DNA from: JAZKAR01 sp040389065
GTDB taxonomy: Bacteria > Pseudomonadota > Gammaproteobacteria > Burkholderiales > Casimicrobiaceae
Reading direction: 5' to 3'
Length of the DNA stretch: 64,000 nt
Assembly: GCA_040389065.1 (NCBI GenBank)
Contig: JAZKAR010000016.1
Location: forward strand, 248,001 to 312,000
The notes below the pieces were generated by a model. It was not told where the DNA came from. It did not search any database and worked only from the letters and a program-made list of their open reading frames with translations. A program made the translations under genes and the position numbers. Within the stretch, counting starts at the first letter, position 1, and each line of letters starts with the position of its first letter. Shown one piece after another: positions 1 through 8,233 of this stretch.

Positions 1-1
1 T

Positions 2-568
2 GAGTCTCATAAATATAAAGGTAATGTTCAAATTCTTAAGCAAGATATTATTAATTTATATATCGAAATAGGAGAGGGCGAAGAGTACTATAACGTTTTT
101 GAAGGCTATAATTTTCCTAAATCTACAATTGAAGAATTTTTTACAGTGAATCAACCCGATGAATTTGAGGAGACTTTAACTAATTTACCATTGCCTGTTA
201 CGTATGTCATTGGATACATTACTGGCGATCAGCAAGTATTAATTCATGAGTTAGCGCATGCGTTTTATTTTTCATTTAATGAATATAAGCAACAAGCTGA
301 TGCAATAACAAATAGTTTATCGCCAATGGTTAGAAATATTTTGATTAAATGGCTTACCAAGAGTGGTTATGATCAGCAGGTTCATCAAGATGAATTGCAA
401 GCGTATATTGTTGAGGATTTATTAGGAGATTTAATTGAAGATGATCTTGAGTTGCATACTGTAATTAATAATACCTGTGACCAGTTTAATGCGTTTAAGC
501 AGCTATTTCATAAAACATTAACAGCAATTAAAGGGCAAGAGGTGCTAGGGTTAAGCTTAACTGTGTAA
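2..568 (+). CDS. hypothetical protein with HExxH motif (5' end outside window)
   Basis: The frame is open from the first complete codon at position 2 to the TAA at 566-568, so the true start lies upstream of the window. A GTG at 146 could start a shorter 140-residue product, but the upstream codons look coding (acidic, no stops). The visible part carries HELAHAFYF, which fits the HExxH zinc-binding motif of gluzincin-type metallopeptidases. The rest is acidic and shows no signal peptide or membrane segment in the visible part. I do not recognise the family and see no third zinc ligand with confidence, so peptidase activity is only a possibility. Confidence 0.6.
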   Translation, partial: ESHKYKGNVQILKQDIINLYIEIGEGEEYYNVFEGYNFPKSTIEEFFTVNQPDEFEETLTNLPLPVTYVIGYITGDQQVLIHELAHAFYFSFNEYKQQADAITNSLSPMVRNILIKWLTKSGYDQQVHQDELQAYIVEDLLGDLIEDDLELHTVINNTCDQFNAFKQLFHKTLTAIKGQEVLGLSLTV

Positions 569-657
569 GAAAATACTAGGAGAAATAGGATAATGGTAAG
601 CAGAAGTGAAACGGTCTGATGAAGTAAAAGCGATAAGTAACGATGATTAAAAAGGGA

Positions 658-734
<77 letters not shown>

Positions 735-748
735 ATTTTTTCTACTCT

Positions 749-826
<78 letters not shown>

Positions 827-1045
827 CATTTGCGCTATTCTATAAAGAACTGGCGAAAGCGTCAAGTTTTGTTGTGATAAAGAAGTTATAAAGAAAAAAA
901 TAAGAGGCATATTGGCGTTAACCTAAGCTGTAAAATGAGATGAGTAAGAGAGGTTAGCTTAGGGTTTCTGTGCGATTCGGGTTTTGCCAAGAGGGGCTTT
1001 CTGCTACCATGTGCATAATTTGGTCACAATGTAGGAAACTTAGCA

Positions 1046-2332
1046 ATGAGTGCAATTGTAGATGTTATCGCCCGTGAAATTTTAGATTCCCGTGGTAATC
1101 CAACTGTTGAAGCGGATATTCTTTTAGAGTCTGGTGCAATGGGCCGTTCAGCAGTACCTTCTGGAGCTTCAACAGGTACTAAAGAGGCATTAGAGCTGCG
1201 TGATGGAGATGCTAAGCGTTATTTAGGGAAGGGTGTTCAAAAAGCGGTAGATAACATTCAAACTGAAATTGCTGAAGCTTTATTGGGTATTGATGCCCAA
1301 GATCAAACATTGATTGATGAAACATTAATTCGTTTAGACGGTACTGAAAACAAAGGCCGCTTAGGCGCAAATGCTATGTTAGCAGTGTCTTGTGCGGTTG
1401 CTAAAGCCGCAGCGGCAGAGTCTGAGCTACCTTTGTATCGTTACTTTGGTGGAGTAGGGCGTATGCCTTTGCCCGTGCCAATGATGAACGTTATTAATGG
1501 CGGCGCACACGCCAATAACAGCGTAGATATTCAAGAATTTATGATTGTTCCGATTGGTGCGCCAACCTTTCGTGAGGCAATGCGGTACGGTGCTGAGATT
1601 TTTCATTCTTTGAAAAAGCTGATTGATAGTAAAGGGATGTCAACCACAGTTGGCGATGAAGGCGGTTTCGCACCTAATTTACCTTCAAATGAAGCAGCTA
1701 TTCAGTTATTGATGGAAGCAATTCAAGCCGCAGGGTTTACGCCTGGGCAAGATATTGCACTCGCGTTAGATTGTGCCAGTTCAGAATTTTACGAAGATGG
1801 TCACTACGTGCTTGAGGCTGAAAATTTAATTTTGACGTCTGCCCAATTTGTCGATTATTTGGCAACGCTTTGTGATAAATACCCCATCATCAGCATTGAA
1901 GATGGAATGTCTGAGCATGATTGGCAAGGTTGGAAATTGCTAACAGATCGTTTGGGTAAACAGGTACAGCTAGTAGGTGATGATCTGTTTGTAACGAACT
2001 CAAAAATTTTAGAGCAAGGTATCGAGCAAGGGTTAGCGAATTCCATTTTGATTAAGATAAATCAAATTGGTACGTTAACCGAAACCTTTGCAGCAATTGA
2101 AATGGCAAAAACAGCGGGTTACACAGCGGTAGTATCACACCGCTCAGGCGAAACTGAAGATACTTTAATTGCTGATTTGGCTGTAGGCACAAAAGCCATG
2201 CAGATTAAAACTGGTTCACTATCGCGTTCTGATCGCTTAGCTAAATATAACCAACTTTTGCGTATTGAAGAGCAATTGGGTGAATCTGCTTACTATCCAG
2301 GCCGTAAAGCATTTTATCAGCTTAAAAAATAG
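1046..2332 (+). CDS. eno: enolase
   Basis: Phosphopyruvate hydratase interconverts 2-phosphoglycerate and phosphoenolpyruvate in glycolysis and is usually also an RNA degradosome partner in proteobacteria. The 428-residue length is normal. Visible signatures are SGASTG near residues 39-44, the His156 loop (GGAHANN), the general acid Glu205 in VGDEGGFAPN, magnesium ligands near D242, E285 and D312, and the signature ILIKINQIGTLTETF with the catalytic Lys337. The ATG follows a weak AGGAAA-like ribosome site. The sequence resembles betaproteobacterial enolases closely. It is followed 44 bp later by tadA in the same direction. Confidence 0.98.
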   Translation: MSAIVDVIAREILDSRGNPTVEADILLESGAMGRSAVPSGASTGTKEALELRDGDAKRYLGKGVQKAVDNIQTEIAEALLGIDAQDQTLIDETLIRLDGTENKGRLGANAMLAVSCAVAKAAAAESELPLYRYFGGVGRMPLPVPMMNVINGGAHANNSVDIQEFMIVPIGAPTFREAMRYGAEIFHSLKKLIDSKGMSTTVGDEGGFAPNLPSNEAAIQLLMEAIQAAGFTPGQDIALALDCASSEFYEDGHYVLEAENLILTSAQFVDYLATLCDKYPIISIEDGMSEHDWQGWKLLTDRLGKQVQLVGDDLFVTNSKILEQGIEQGLANSILIKINQIGTLTETFAAIEMAKTAGYTAVVSHRSGETEDTLIADLAVGTKAMQIKTGSLSRSDRLAKYNQLLRIEEQLGESAYYPGRKAFYQLKK

Positions 2333-2376
2333 TTTCATTTGCTGTTCAGTCATAACTAAGCAGTCGTAACTAAGTC

Positions 2377-2856
2377 GTGACACATAACGATTGGATGCAT
2401 GAAGCATTATTGCTTGCAGACCAAGCTGCTCTTGAAGGCGAAGTGCCTGTAGGAGCAGTTGTGGTATATCAAGGCAACATTATCGGGCGAGGTTATAATC
2501 GCCCGATTTCTTTGTGCGACCCTAGTGCGCATGCTGAAATGCTAGCATTGCGCGATGCAGCAAAAACTGTAGGTAACTATCGCTTACCTGGTGCTGAGCT
2601 ATTCGTTACGCTAGAGCCATGTGTGATGTGCGCAGGGCTTATACAACATGCACGTGTTCAGCGCGTAGTATTTGGCGCTTATGATCTTAAAACAGGTGCG
2701 TGCGGCAGTATCATAAACGTATTTGAAAACACTGCCTTGAATCATCATACTCATGAGGTAGTAAGCGGGGTTCTGGCAGATGAAAGCATTCATAAACTAC
2801 GAACCTTTTTTCGTGCCAGACGAGAATCGCTCGCTAAAAAAACTGTTAGTTCCTAG
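2377..2856 (+). CDS. tadA: tRNA-specific adenosine deaminase TadA
   Basis: TadA deaminates the wobble adenosine of tRNA-Arg(ACG) to inosine. The zinc site is visible as HAE (His52, Glu54) and PCVMC (Cys82, Cys85), and the 159-residue length is typical. The start is GTG at 2377. The next in-frame ATG is at 2395, but the residues HNDWMHEAL before and over it align with the usual N-terminus of the family, so GTG is preferred. The ribosome site is weak. It stands between eno and an L,D-transpeptidase gene in one direction. Confidence 0.96.
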   Translation: MTHNDWMHEALLLADQAALEGEVPVGAVVVYQGNIIGRGYNRPISLCDPSAHAEMLALRDAAKTVGNYRLPGAELFVTLEPCVMCAGLIQHARVQRVVFGAYDLKTGACGSIINVFENTALNHHTHEVVSGVLADESIHKLRTFFRARRESLAKKTVSS

Positions 2857-2909
2857 TTCGACCATCAAAATATATCTATTCTAAAGGCGCGTCTTATAGG
2901 AGTGTCCTT

Positions 2910-3401
2910 ATGCCAGAACTTATTGATATCAGTATCAAAAACCAAGTGCTTGAATATAGGGGAAAAAGCGGCGAGGTATTGGCGTGCTATCCTATTTCCT
3001 CAGGGCTGAATGGCGTTGGCGAGCAAGAAGGAAGTTATCAAACTCCCCGTGGGCTACATAAAATAAGGGCAAAAATAGGTGCCGGTCTACCCGAAAATGC
3101 GATATTAGTTGCTCGTCGTTTTACAGGCGAGCTTTATACGCCTGAACTTCATAAGCTTTACCCAGGTAAAGATTGGATTTTAACGCGTATTTTGTGGCTT
3201 TCGGGTTGCGAGATTGGTAAAAATCGTTTAGGTTCATGCGATACAATGCGCCGTTACATTTATTTACATGGCACCCCTGATAGCACCCCTTTAGGAGGTG
3301 AGCCAGCTTCAAAAGGCTGTATTAGAATGCGTAATCGTGACATTATCGAGTTGTTTGATGCCGTGCCAGTTTATACTCCAGTAGTGATTCGAGAGGATTA
3401 A
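2910..3401 (+). CDS. L,D-transpeptidase (YkuD domain)
   Basis: YkuD-fold enzymes form 3-3 peptidoglycan cross-links or attach proteins to peptidoglycan, using a cysteine. The catalytic block is present: His120-Gly and then S134-x-G-C137-I-R139 in the C-terminal third. The 163-residue protein is essentially the catalytic domain alone. There is no signal peptide, TAT motif or membrane segment at the N-terminus (MPELIDISIK), so it is either cytoplasmic or exported by an unrecognised route. An AGGAG ribosome site lies upstream. The gspG gene follows after 4 bp, so the two are probably cotranscribed. Confidence 0.88.
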   Translation: MPELIDISIKNQVLEYRGKSGEVLACYPISSGLNGVGEQEGSYQTPRGLHKIRAKIGAGLPENAILVARRFTGELYTPELHKLYPGKDWILTRILWLSGCEIGKNRLGSCDTMRRYIYLHGTPDSTPLGGEPASKGCIRMRNRDIIELFDAVPVYTPVVIRED

Positions 3402-3405
3402 TGTA

Positions 3406-3888
3406 ATGATGATGCCAAGTTATTTTCAATGTTCAAAACACAGACGTATAGCTAAAAAAACAGCTAAACACCCGGCTGCCCATGGTTTTACGTTAATTGA
3501 AATCATGGTGGTCATGGTAATTATTGGAATTCTGGCAGCCCTTATTGCTCCCAAAATTATTAGCCGTACAGACGATGCGCGTAAAGTAGCTGCGCAACAA
3601 GATATAACGAGTTTAATGCAAGCGCTAAAATTATATAAACTTGATAATTTACGTTACCCCGCTGAGAGCCAAGGTTTACAAGCATTGGTGACGAAACCCA
3701 CCACTGAGCCTATTCCACAAAATTGGAAAACTGGCGGTTATTTAGAAAAATTGCCAGCTGATCCTTGGGGAAATCCATACCAATATCATCAACCCGGTTT
3801 GCATGGGGAAATTGATGTTTGGAGTATGGGTGCAGATAATCAAACTGGCGGTGAAGGTGATGGGGCCGATGTTACCTCTTGGCAATAA
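3406..3888 (+). CDS. gspG: type II secretion major pseudopilin GspG
   Basis: Major pseudopilin of the type II secretion pseudopilus. The prepilin signature is G27|FTLIEIMVVMVI, with cleavage expected after Gly27 and Glu at mature position 5, followed by a hydrophobic helix. The C-terminal part has the GspG pattern DPWGNPY and the calcium-site region near GADNQTGGEGDGADV. Three in-frame ATGs (3406, 3409, 3412) compete for the start, and a GAGAGGA site precedes them. The pre-leader (27 residues) is longer than usual. The gene overlaps the next pseudopilin gene by 20 nt. No other type II secretion genes are in the window. Confidence 0.93.
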   Translation: MMMPSYFQCSKHRRIAKKTAKHPAAHGFTLIEIMVVMVIIGILAALIAPKIISRTDDARKVAAQQDITSLMQALKLYKLDNLRYPAESQGLQALVTKPTTEPIPQNWKTGGYLEKLPADPWGNPYQYHQPGLHGEIDVWSMGADNQTGGEGDGADVTSWQ

Positions 3889-4372
3889 TAAGCCACAGGC
3901 TTATTGTCGTTTTTTAGCGTTTACGCTAATTGAAGTATTAGTCGTTTTATTTATTATTGCTATCGCTACGCGAGCGGTGCTGCCTACGTTACCAACATGG
4001 GAAAATACGTATCGCCCAGAAGTGCAATGGATGAATGCGTTGAAAGCTGCCCAGGTAGAAGCAAGAACTCAAGAGGTTTGGATTGAGTTAATACCGTCTC
4101 CTCAACTAAAATGGGTACGCTGGCAATGGGAAGCGAAGGCGCAGCGTTGGAATAACACCGATTGGTCTCCCCCTAAGGCCTTGTCTGAAAAGGCATTGGC
4201 GTTTCAAGTGCAAAGTCCTTTTCCTCAATCGCATATTTGGATAGCGCCACAGCGTGTTTTACCATTTGCGCAGGCTGTATGTTTACCGAATATCGGGCAA
4301 TGTACGGTGTTATCACCGATAGGTGATATTATTTTGGGGGAGCCTGCTGATATTCAACTCTCAACAGGATAA
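3869..4372 (+). CDS. gspH: type II secretion minor pseudopilin, GspH-like
   Basis: A 167-residue pseudopilin with a short leader and the N-terminal helix FTLIEVLVVLFIIAIATRAV. The residue before the predicted cleavage is Ala17 rather than the usual Gly, which prepilin peptidases can tolerate but which is unusual. Glu lies at mature position 5. I chose ATG 3869 because it gives a short leader and has an AAGGTGA site upstream. The open frame extends back to 3803, deep inside gspG, and that start is unlikely. The position after gspG suggests GspH, but the C-terminal part is too divergent for a firm subunit assignment. Confidence 0.75.
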   Translation: MLPLGNNKPQAYCRFLAFTLIEVLVVLFIIAIATRAVLPTLPTWENTYRPEVQWMNALKAAQVEARTQEVWIELIPSPQLKWVRWQWEAKAQRWNNTDWSPPKALSEKALAFQVQSPFPQSHIWIAPQRVLPFAQAVCLPNIGQCTVLSPIGDIILGEPADIQLSTG

Positions 4373-4482
4373 TAGGACTGCCGCAAACCTGCTCTAGCGG
4401 CGTTATGGCATCTTGCGGTACTCTCTATGTACTGTCTCTGCGTTGCCATGCCTTGCTAGAGCAGGTTTGCGGCAGTCCTATT
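4371..4482. repeat. inverted repeat element A1 (perfect 28-bp arms)
   Basis: Positions 4371-4398 and 4455-4482 are exact reverse complements (28 bp), enclosing a 56-bp core. The core includes CTGCGTTGCCATGCC, which recurs in the element at 6954-7075 and, slightly changed, at 19672-19788. The element begins at the gspH stop codon, so as RNA it would form a very stable hairpin that could stop or protect transcripts. There is no coding capacity. It resembles a MITE or REP-like element. Confidence 0.85.
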
Positions 4483-4534
4483 GATTTGGAGCTTACGTAA
4501 ATTTGCTGGCGTTAATGTTATTGGTTAGGCCTGA

Positions 4535-5773
4535 ATGAGAACTTTAAAAACCGATATTGTCATTGTAGGGGCTGGGCCCGTAGGGTTATCTCTGTATTTG
4601 GCTTTTGCAAAGCTAAATAAACGGGTGCTATTGCTAGATCGTGCTGACGCATTGATTCCTCAAGAGCAAGAGTGGGATGCCAGAAATTATGCATTAGCGC
4701 CTCAAAATATTGAGTGGCTAAACACCTTAGGGCTCTCAGATGCCATGATGCAAGCGGGCACTCCTATGGAAGCTATGCATGTTGTCTATGAGGCAGGCAA
4801 AGCTTTTTTTGAGCTTTCAGCCCATCAGCTAAGAGAGCCTTATCTGGCTTGGATGGTACGTCATGATAAATTATGTATAGCACTAGCTCAGGCTATTTAT
4901 GATACACCTTTCGCTCAAGGTATCAGTCAGGCGCAGATTTATCCTCAGGGGGTGTGGTCGAAAGTAGTTTTGCAGCAGATTAAGTATTCGGCCCAGGCTG
5001 CCTATGTGCAACTTGAGCATGAAGGCCATGCCATTGAAGTCGAAACAAAGCTGGTGATTGGGGCAGATGGTGTACATTCTTGGGTGCGTGAGCAAACAGG
5101 GATTGCTATTCAAACACAATCCTATTCACATAAAGCATTAGTTGGTTGTTTTGAAACAGAATACCCTCATGGTGGAATTGCTTACCAGTGGTTTAAAGAA
5201 AATGGTGATGTAATGGCTTGGTTGCCTATGCCTGAAGGAGTAGGCGTGGTGTGGTCATCTTCGACGTTTGAAACTTCTTGTAAGGAAATGCTTCATGATC
5301 CGCAGGCCATAGCCGATGAATTGAGTCAGAGTGGGCATAAACGTTTAGGAGAATGGCGTTATCTGGGTGGACTAGCAATATTTCCATTAATGCACCAATC
5401 TTTAAAAGGAATACTGCCCGAACGCATTATGTTAGTAGGTGATGCACGACAGCGTATACATCCGTTAGCAGGGCAAGGGGTGAACCTTGGGTTAGTAGAA
5501 GCGCAGCATGTAGTGAAGGCGATAGAAACATTTCCCTTCAATGATCCTGGGCATCCCTGGATTCGTTCTGCAATTAGTCAGAAAGAATCACTTATGCAAA
5601 AAATTTTGCCGTGGGGGGTCGATACCCTGTGGCGTTTAAACCAACCTGGACGTTTGCCTGAGCCGGCAAAAAAATTAATCGGTTTAGGATGGCAAGCCTT
5701 TCATCAATCGGGCATGCTTAAACGAATGGTCTCTCAATGGTCACAATACGGCGAAAGTGAAAGGGTACTATGA
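4535..5773 (+). CDS. UbiH/UbiF/VisC-family FAD monooxygenase
   Basis: A 412-residue flavoprotein hydroxylase of the family that hydroxylates the ubiquinone ring. Visible features are the N-terminal FAD dinucleotide motif IVGAGPVGLS, the middle GADGVHSWVRE motif, and the C-terminal FAD motif LVGDARQRIHPLAGQGVNLG (D303 onward). The usual form of the last motif is GDAAHxxHP; the ARQR variant is noted. The exact ring position cannot be told from sequence. It overlaps dsbC by 4 nt (ATGA), a pairing I know from Burkholderiales, so the two are cotranscribed. Confidence 0.88.
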   Translation: MRTLKTDIVIVGAGPVGLSLYLAFAKLNKRVLLLDRADALIPQEQEWDARNYALAPQNIEWLNTLGLSDAMMQAGTPMEAMHVVYEAGKAFFELSAHQLREPYLAWMVRHDKLCIALAQAIYDTPFAQGISQAQIYPQGVWSKVVLQQIKYSAQAAYVQLEHEGHAIEVETKLVIGADGVHSWVREQTGIAIQTQSYSHKALVGCFETEYPHGGIAYQWFKENGDVMAWLPMPEGVGVVWSSSTFETSCKEMLHDPQAIADELSQSGHKRLGEWRYLGGLAIFPLMHQSLKGILPERIMLVGDARQRIHPLAGQGVNLGLVEAQHVVKAIETFPFNDPGHPWIRSAISQKESLMQKILPWGVDTLWRLNQPGRLPEPAKKLIGLGWQAFHQSGMLKRMVSQWSQYGESERVL

Positions 5774-6567
5774 AACGCGCAACACGATTCGCGCTCTTTG
5801 CGGGCGTAGCAGCACTTTTGGGTGCTTGCCAATCAGGCTCAACCACGCCGCAGGCAACAGCTGCTTCAAATCCCGAAAAATCGATAGAAAATATTAAAAC
5901 AGCCTTGCATAAAAACTTTCCTACGATGGAAGTTCAAAGTGTAACGGCAATAGAAGGGTTTCCTGGTATTTTTGAAGTGCAAACAGATGAAGATACTGTG
6001 TATATGGATCCTTCAGCTAAATATGTACTGATAGGCCAGCTTCTTGATATAAAGTCTCGTACTAATCTCACTGAAAAAGCTCAGCAGAAACAAATTGAGC
6101 AGGCGATGAAAAAATTGCCTTATGAAAGTGCGATCAAAGAGGTTAGGGGCAATGGAAAACGTACCTTAATTTTATTTTCAGATCCTGATTGTCCATTTTG
6201 TCGTAAGGTTGAGCAATCTATTCAAGGGCTTGATAACGTAACAGTTTATACATTTTTAACCCCTTTGCCTGAGCTTCATCCTGATTCCCCTCGTAAATCA
6301 CGTGCTATATGGTGTGCTGAAGATCGCTTGAAAGCATGGAATGGTTATATGCGTCAAAATGATCCGCTGCCTACATTAAATCCTTTATGTAAAGCGCCTG
6401 AAGAAGTATGGTCAAAACTTCAGAAAAAATTTAAAGTAAGAGCTACTCCTACCTTGCTCTTCATGAATGGAAAAGTTGTTCCCGGAGCACTAGAGAAAGA
6501 GGGAATAGAGAAAATTTTTGAAGATTTAGAAACAAAAACTAAAGAAAAAAAGGCTGATGCAAAGTAA
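5770..6567 (+). CDS. dsbC: thiol:disulfide isomerase DsbC, lipoprotein form
   Basis: Periplasmic disulfide isomerase. The thioredoxin-like catalytic domain carries C141-P-F-C144 and the cis-proline segment RATPTLLF. The N-terminal dimerisation domain precedes it. A second cysteine pair (AIWC and NPLC) matches the structural disulfide of the family. The N-terminus is MKRATRFALFAGVAALLGAC, which ends in a lipobox with Cys20, so the protein is probably a lipoprotein rather than soluble. Its normal reductant is DsbD; the only DsbD-like gene here (27485-28027) lacks the membrane part. The start overlaps the upstream hydroxylase gene. Confidence 0.93.
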   Translation: MKRATRFALFAGVAALLGACQSGSTTPQATAASNPEKSIENIKTALHKNFPTMEVQSVTAIEGFPGIFEVQTDEDTVYMDPSAKYVLIGQLLDIKSRTNLTEKAQQKQIEQAMKKLPYESAIKEVRGNGKRTLILFSDPDCPFCRKVEQSIQGLDNVTVYTFLTPLPELHPDSPRKSRAIWCAEDRLKAWNGYMRQNDPLPTLNPLCKAPEEVWSKLQKKFKVRATPTLLFMNGKVVPGALEKEGIEKIFEDLETKTKEKKADAK

Positions 6568-6632
6568 ATGATGAATAACGCGATAGCAGGGGTATTCACG
6601 CCTGATGTTTGCCGTTAGCAATCTATTTACGC

Positions 6633-6779
6633 TAGGGCGTGTCATCAATTACGCTACGGGTTAGCGAAAACAAGGTTTTACGAGAACCGCCCCGGAGTGT
6701 ACATAAAGTACATGAGGAGCGGAAGCGCAGGAATCCTTGTTTGCAGCAAGCCGTAGTTAGTAATTGATGGCACGCCCTA
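6633..6779. repeat. inverted repeat element B, about 147 bp
   Basis: The outer arms at 6633-6659 and 6751-6779 are near-perfect reverse complements: TAGGGCGTG, then TCATCAATTAC versus CCATCAATTAC, then CTACGG with a 2-nt length difference. Inside lies a second, weaker inversion (AACAAGG and CCTTGTT) and a small GTGTAC-ATAAA-GTACAT hairpin. It has no coding capacity and sits between dsbC and the Spy-like gene. The structure is that of a small non-autonomous element. Only this one copy was seen in the window. Confidence 0.8.
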
Positions 6780-6814
6780 ATTAATTTGCGTTAATTTTTT
6801 GAAACTATTCAATC

Positions 6815-6885
6815 AAAGCAGCTTTCTTGAGCTTTATTACTAGCATAATAAGTAATTTAGTTCTTAAGAAAGCTGCTTTTGTCAT
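6815..6885 (+). terminator. possible factor-independent terminator after dsbC
   Basis: Positions 6815-6828 (AAAGCAGCTTTCTT) are the exact reverse complement of 6866-6879, and a T-rich stretch follows. The 37-nt loop is long for a simple terminator, so function is uncertain. Confidence 0.5.
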
Positions 6886-6953
6886 TTTACAAACCTTTAC
6901 TTGTGTAAGTCCTCTTTAAAGAAAGTAATGCGTTAAAGAAAGAGGTTATATGA

Positions 6954-7075
6954 ATTAGAGATTACGCAGTTGGGTTCTCTCGTCATGTTGGCCACTTGCT
7001 GTACTCCATGTACGGTCTGCGTTGCCATGCGGGGTATCCCATGCCTTAATAGAACCCAACTGCGCAACCTCTAAT
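6954..7075. repeat. inverted repeat element A2
   Basis: The arms at 6954-6978 and 7051-7075 are 25 bp long with two mismatches. The core shares TGTACTC..ATGTAC and CTGCGTTGCCATGC with element A1 (4371-4482). The arm segment TACGCAGTTGG is shared with element A3 (19672-19788). The element lies 76 bp upstream of the Spy-like gene, so it may carry or insulate promoter signals. Confidence 0.82.
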
Positions 7076-7151
7076 GAATGTTAAGATTTAAAGGCAGCAT
7101 CTGCCTAGCATGACAACGTATTGGATAACTATTTTTTTAAGGAGAAACACC

Positions 7152-7703
7152 ATGGCGCGATTTCTTTCAACATTGTTAGCTTTTTCAATGGCAATTGCTT
7201 TACCTATTGCGATGCCTGTATGGGCTGATCATCAGGCTGGTGCCGATAAGGGTGAGCCTTCTCATCAAGGCATGATGCAGCATCATTTTGATAAAATTGC
7301 TGAGCATTTTAAACAACTTAAGCAAGAGTTAAAGCTTAACCCTACACAAACAGCTGCTTATGATAAGTTAATGAAACGTTATGAAGAGCAAGCAGACAAA
7401 ATCAAGCTTCATCACGAAGAGTGGAAAAAACAAGATTACAAATCACTAACAGCAGTTCAAATGATGGAACAGCATGTGGCGCGTTTAAATGAACATTCAA
7501 AAGAAGCTACGCAAAATCTTGAAGAATTTAAAAGCTTTTATGCAACGTTAACACCTGAACAACAGAAAAAAGTTGATGAGTTTTGCAGAAAAATGCACCA
7601 CCATCCTGGTGCCCATCATGATCGCCGCATGAAAGTAGGAGCAGTTGGGCATGTTCCTGTGGGGGAAAAACCAGCGGCGCCAGCACCCTCTCCTGCACCT
7701 TAA
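7152..7703 (+). CDS. Spy/CpxP-like periplasmic protein (LTxxQ family)
   Basis: A 183-residue protein with a clear Sec signal peptide, with cleavage likely after VWA (about residue 24). The mature part is helical, rich in His, Lys and Glu, and contains LTPEQQKKVDEF, matching the LTxxQ motif of Spy and CpxP periplasmic chaperone or stress proteins. The C-terminus is a proline/alanine-rich tail. I start at ATG 7152 because GGAGAAA lies at the right distance and the signal peptide begins there; the frame extends upstream to 7110 without a ribosome site. It is a single-gene unit followed by a strong terminator. The client is unknown. Confidence 0.82.
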   Translation: MARFLSTLLAFSMAIALPIAMPVWADHQAGADKGEPSHQGMMQHHFDKIAEHFKQLKQELKLNPTQTAAYDKLMKRYEEQADKIKLHHEEWKKQDYKSLTAVQMMEQHVARLNEHSKEATQNLEEFKSFYATLTPEQQKKVDEFCRKMHHHPGAHHDRRMKVGAVGHVPVGEKPAAPAPSPAP

Positions 7704-7777
7704 ATAATGTTTAGGTTATAGCAGTAATTATTAAGCTTATTTTGATTTATTAAAAAATAGTTAATATATGAGGCAAG

Positions 7778-7797
7778 GAACTTCTAGCTAGAAGTTC
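7778..7797. other. perfect 20-bp palindrome
   Basis: GAACTTCTAGCTAGAAGTTC is fully self-complementary and lies 19 bp before the terminator stem downstream of the Spy-like gene. It could be a second hairpin of the terminator or a protein binding site; the sequence does not decide this. Confidence 0.5.
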
Positions 7798-7815
7798 AAA
7801 AATAGCCTTCTCATA

Positions 7816-7847
7816 AAATAGGGTATTAATTTCTTAATACCCTATTT
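7816..7847 (+). terminator. factor-independent terminator after the Spy-like gene
   Basis: The 14-bp stem AAATAGGGTATTAA (7816-7829) pairs exactly with 7834-7847 across a TTTC loop. The A-rich side before the stem and the T-rich side after it make it usable in both directions. Confidence 0.75.
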
Positions 7848-8233
7848 AAATCATTTTAAAAGCATAATAAATAACAATAATCATGCTTATTGAGATAGTA
7901 ACAAAATATTTTTTAAATTTATATAATTTCTAAAATAGGCTGCTTTTTAAATTATTAATTAGCTGTTGATAATAGCCTAAGTATTAATTAAATTTAAAAA
8001 AACCGTAAAGCTGCTATTTACATTTTTTAGACTTAATTGGGCCATTGTATAAGAAGTAAAACTAATTATTTTAATGGCGGTGGTGTCATTGTTTTTAGCT
8101 AGATTAATATAATTTAATTAACCTATTGAAGCTTAATGCCATAAAAAATAAGGGAAAGATTGAAATATAAATATTTTTTATTCCAATAAAATTTTTTATA
8201 TTTTGCACGTGATAAAGTGCATGTAATGCATAC
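7848..8233. other. AT-rich intergenic region without recognisable gene
   Basis: This is the space between the Spy-like gene and the convergent trmJ. It is very AT-rich with stops in all frames. I see no RNA gene and no repeat shared with other parts of the window. Confidence 0.6.

Noticed and set aside
7110..7151. Upstream start for the Spy-like protein
   Set aside because: It would place a charged extension in front of a good signal peptide, and the ribosome site fits only the ATG at 7152.
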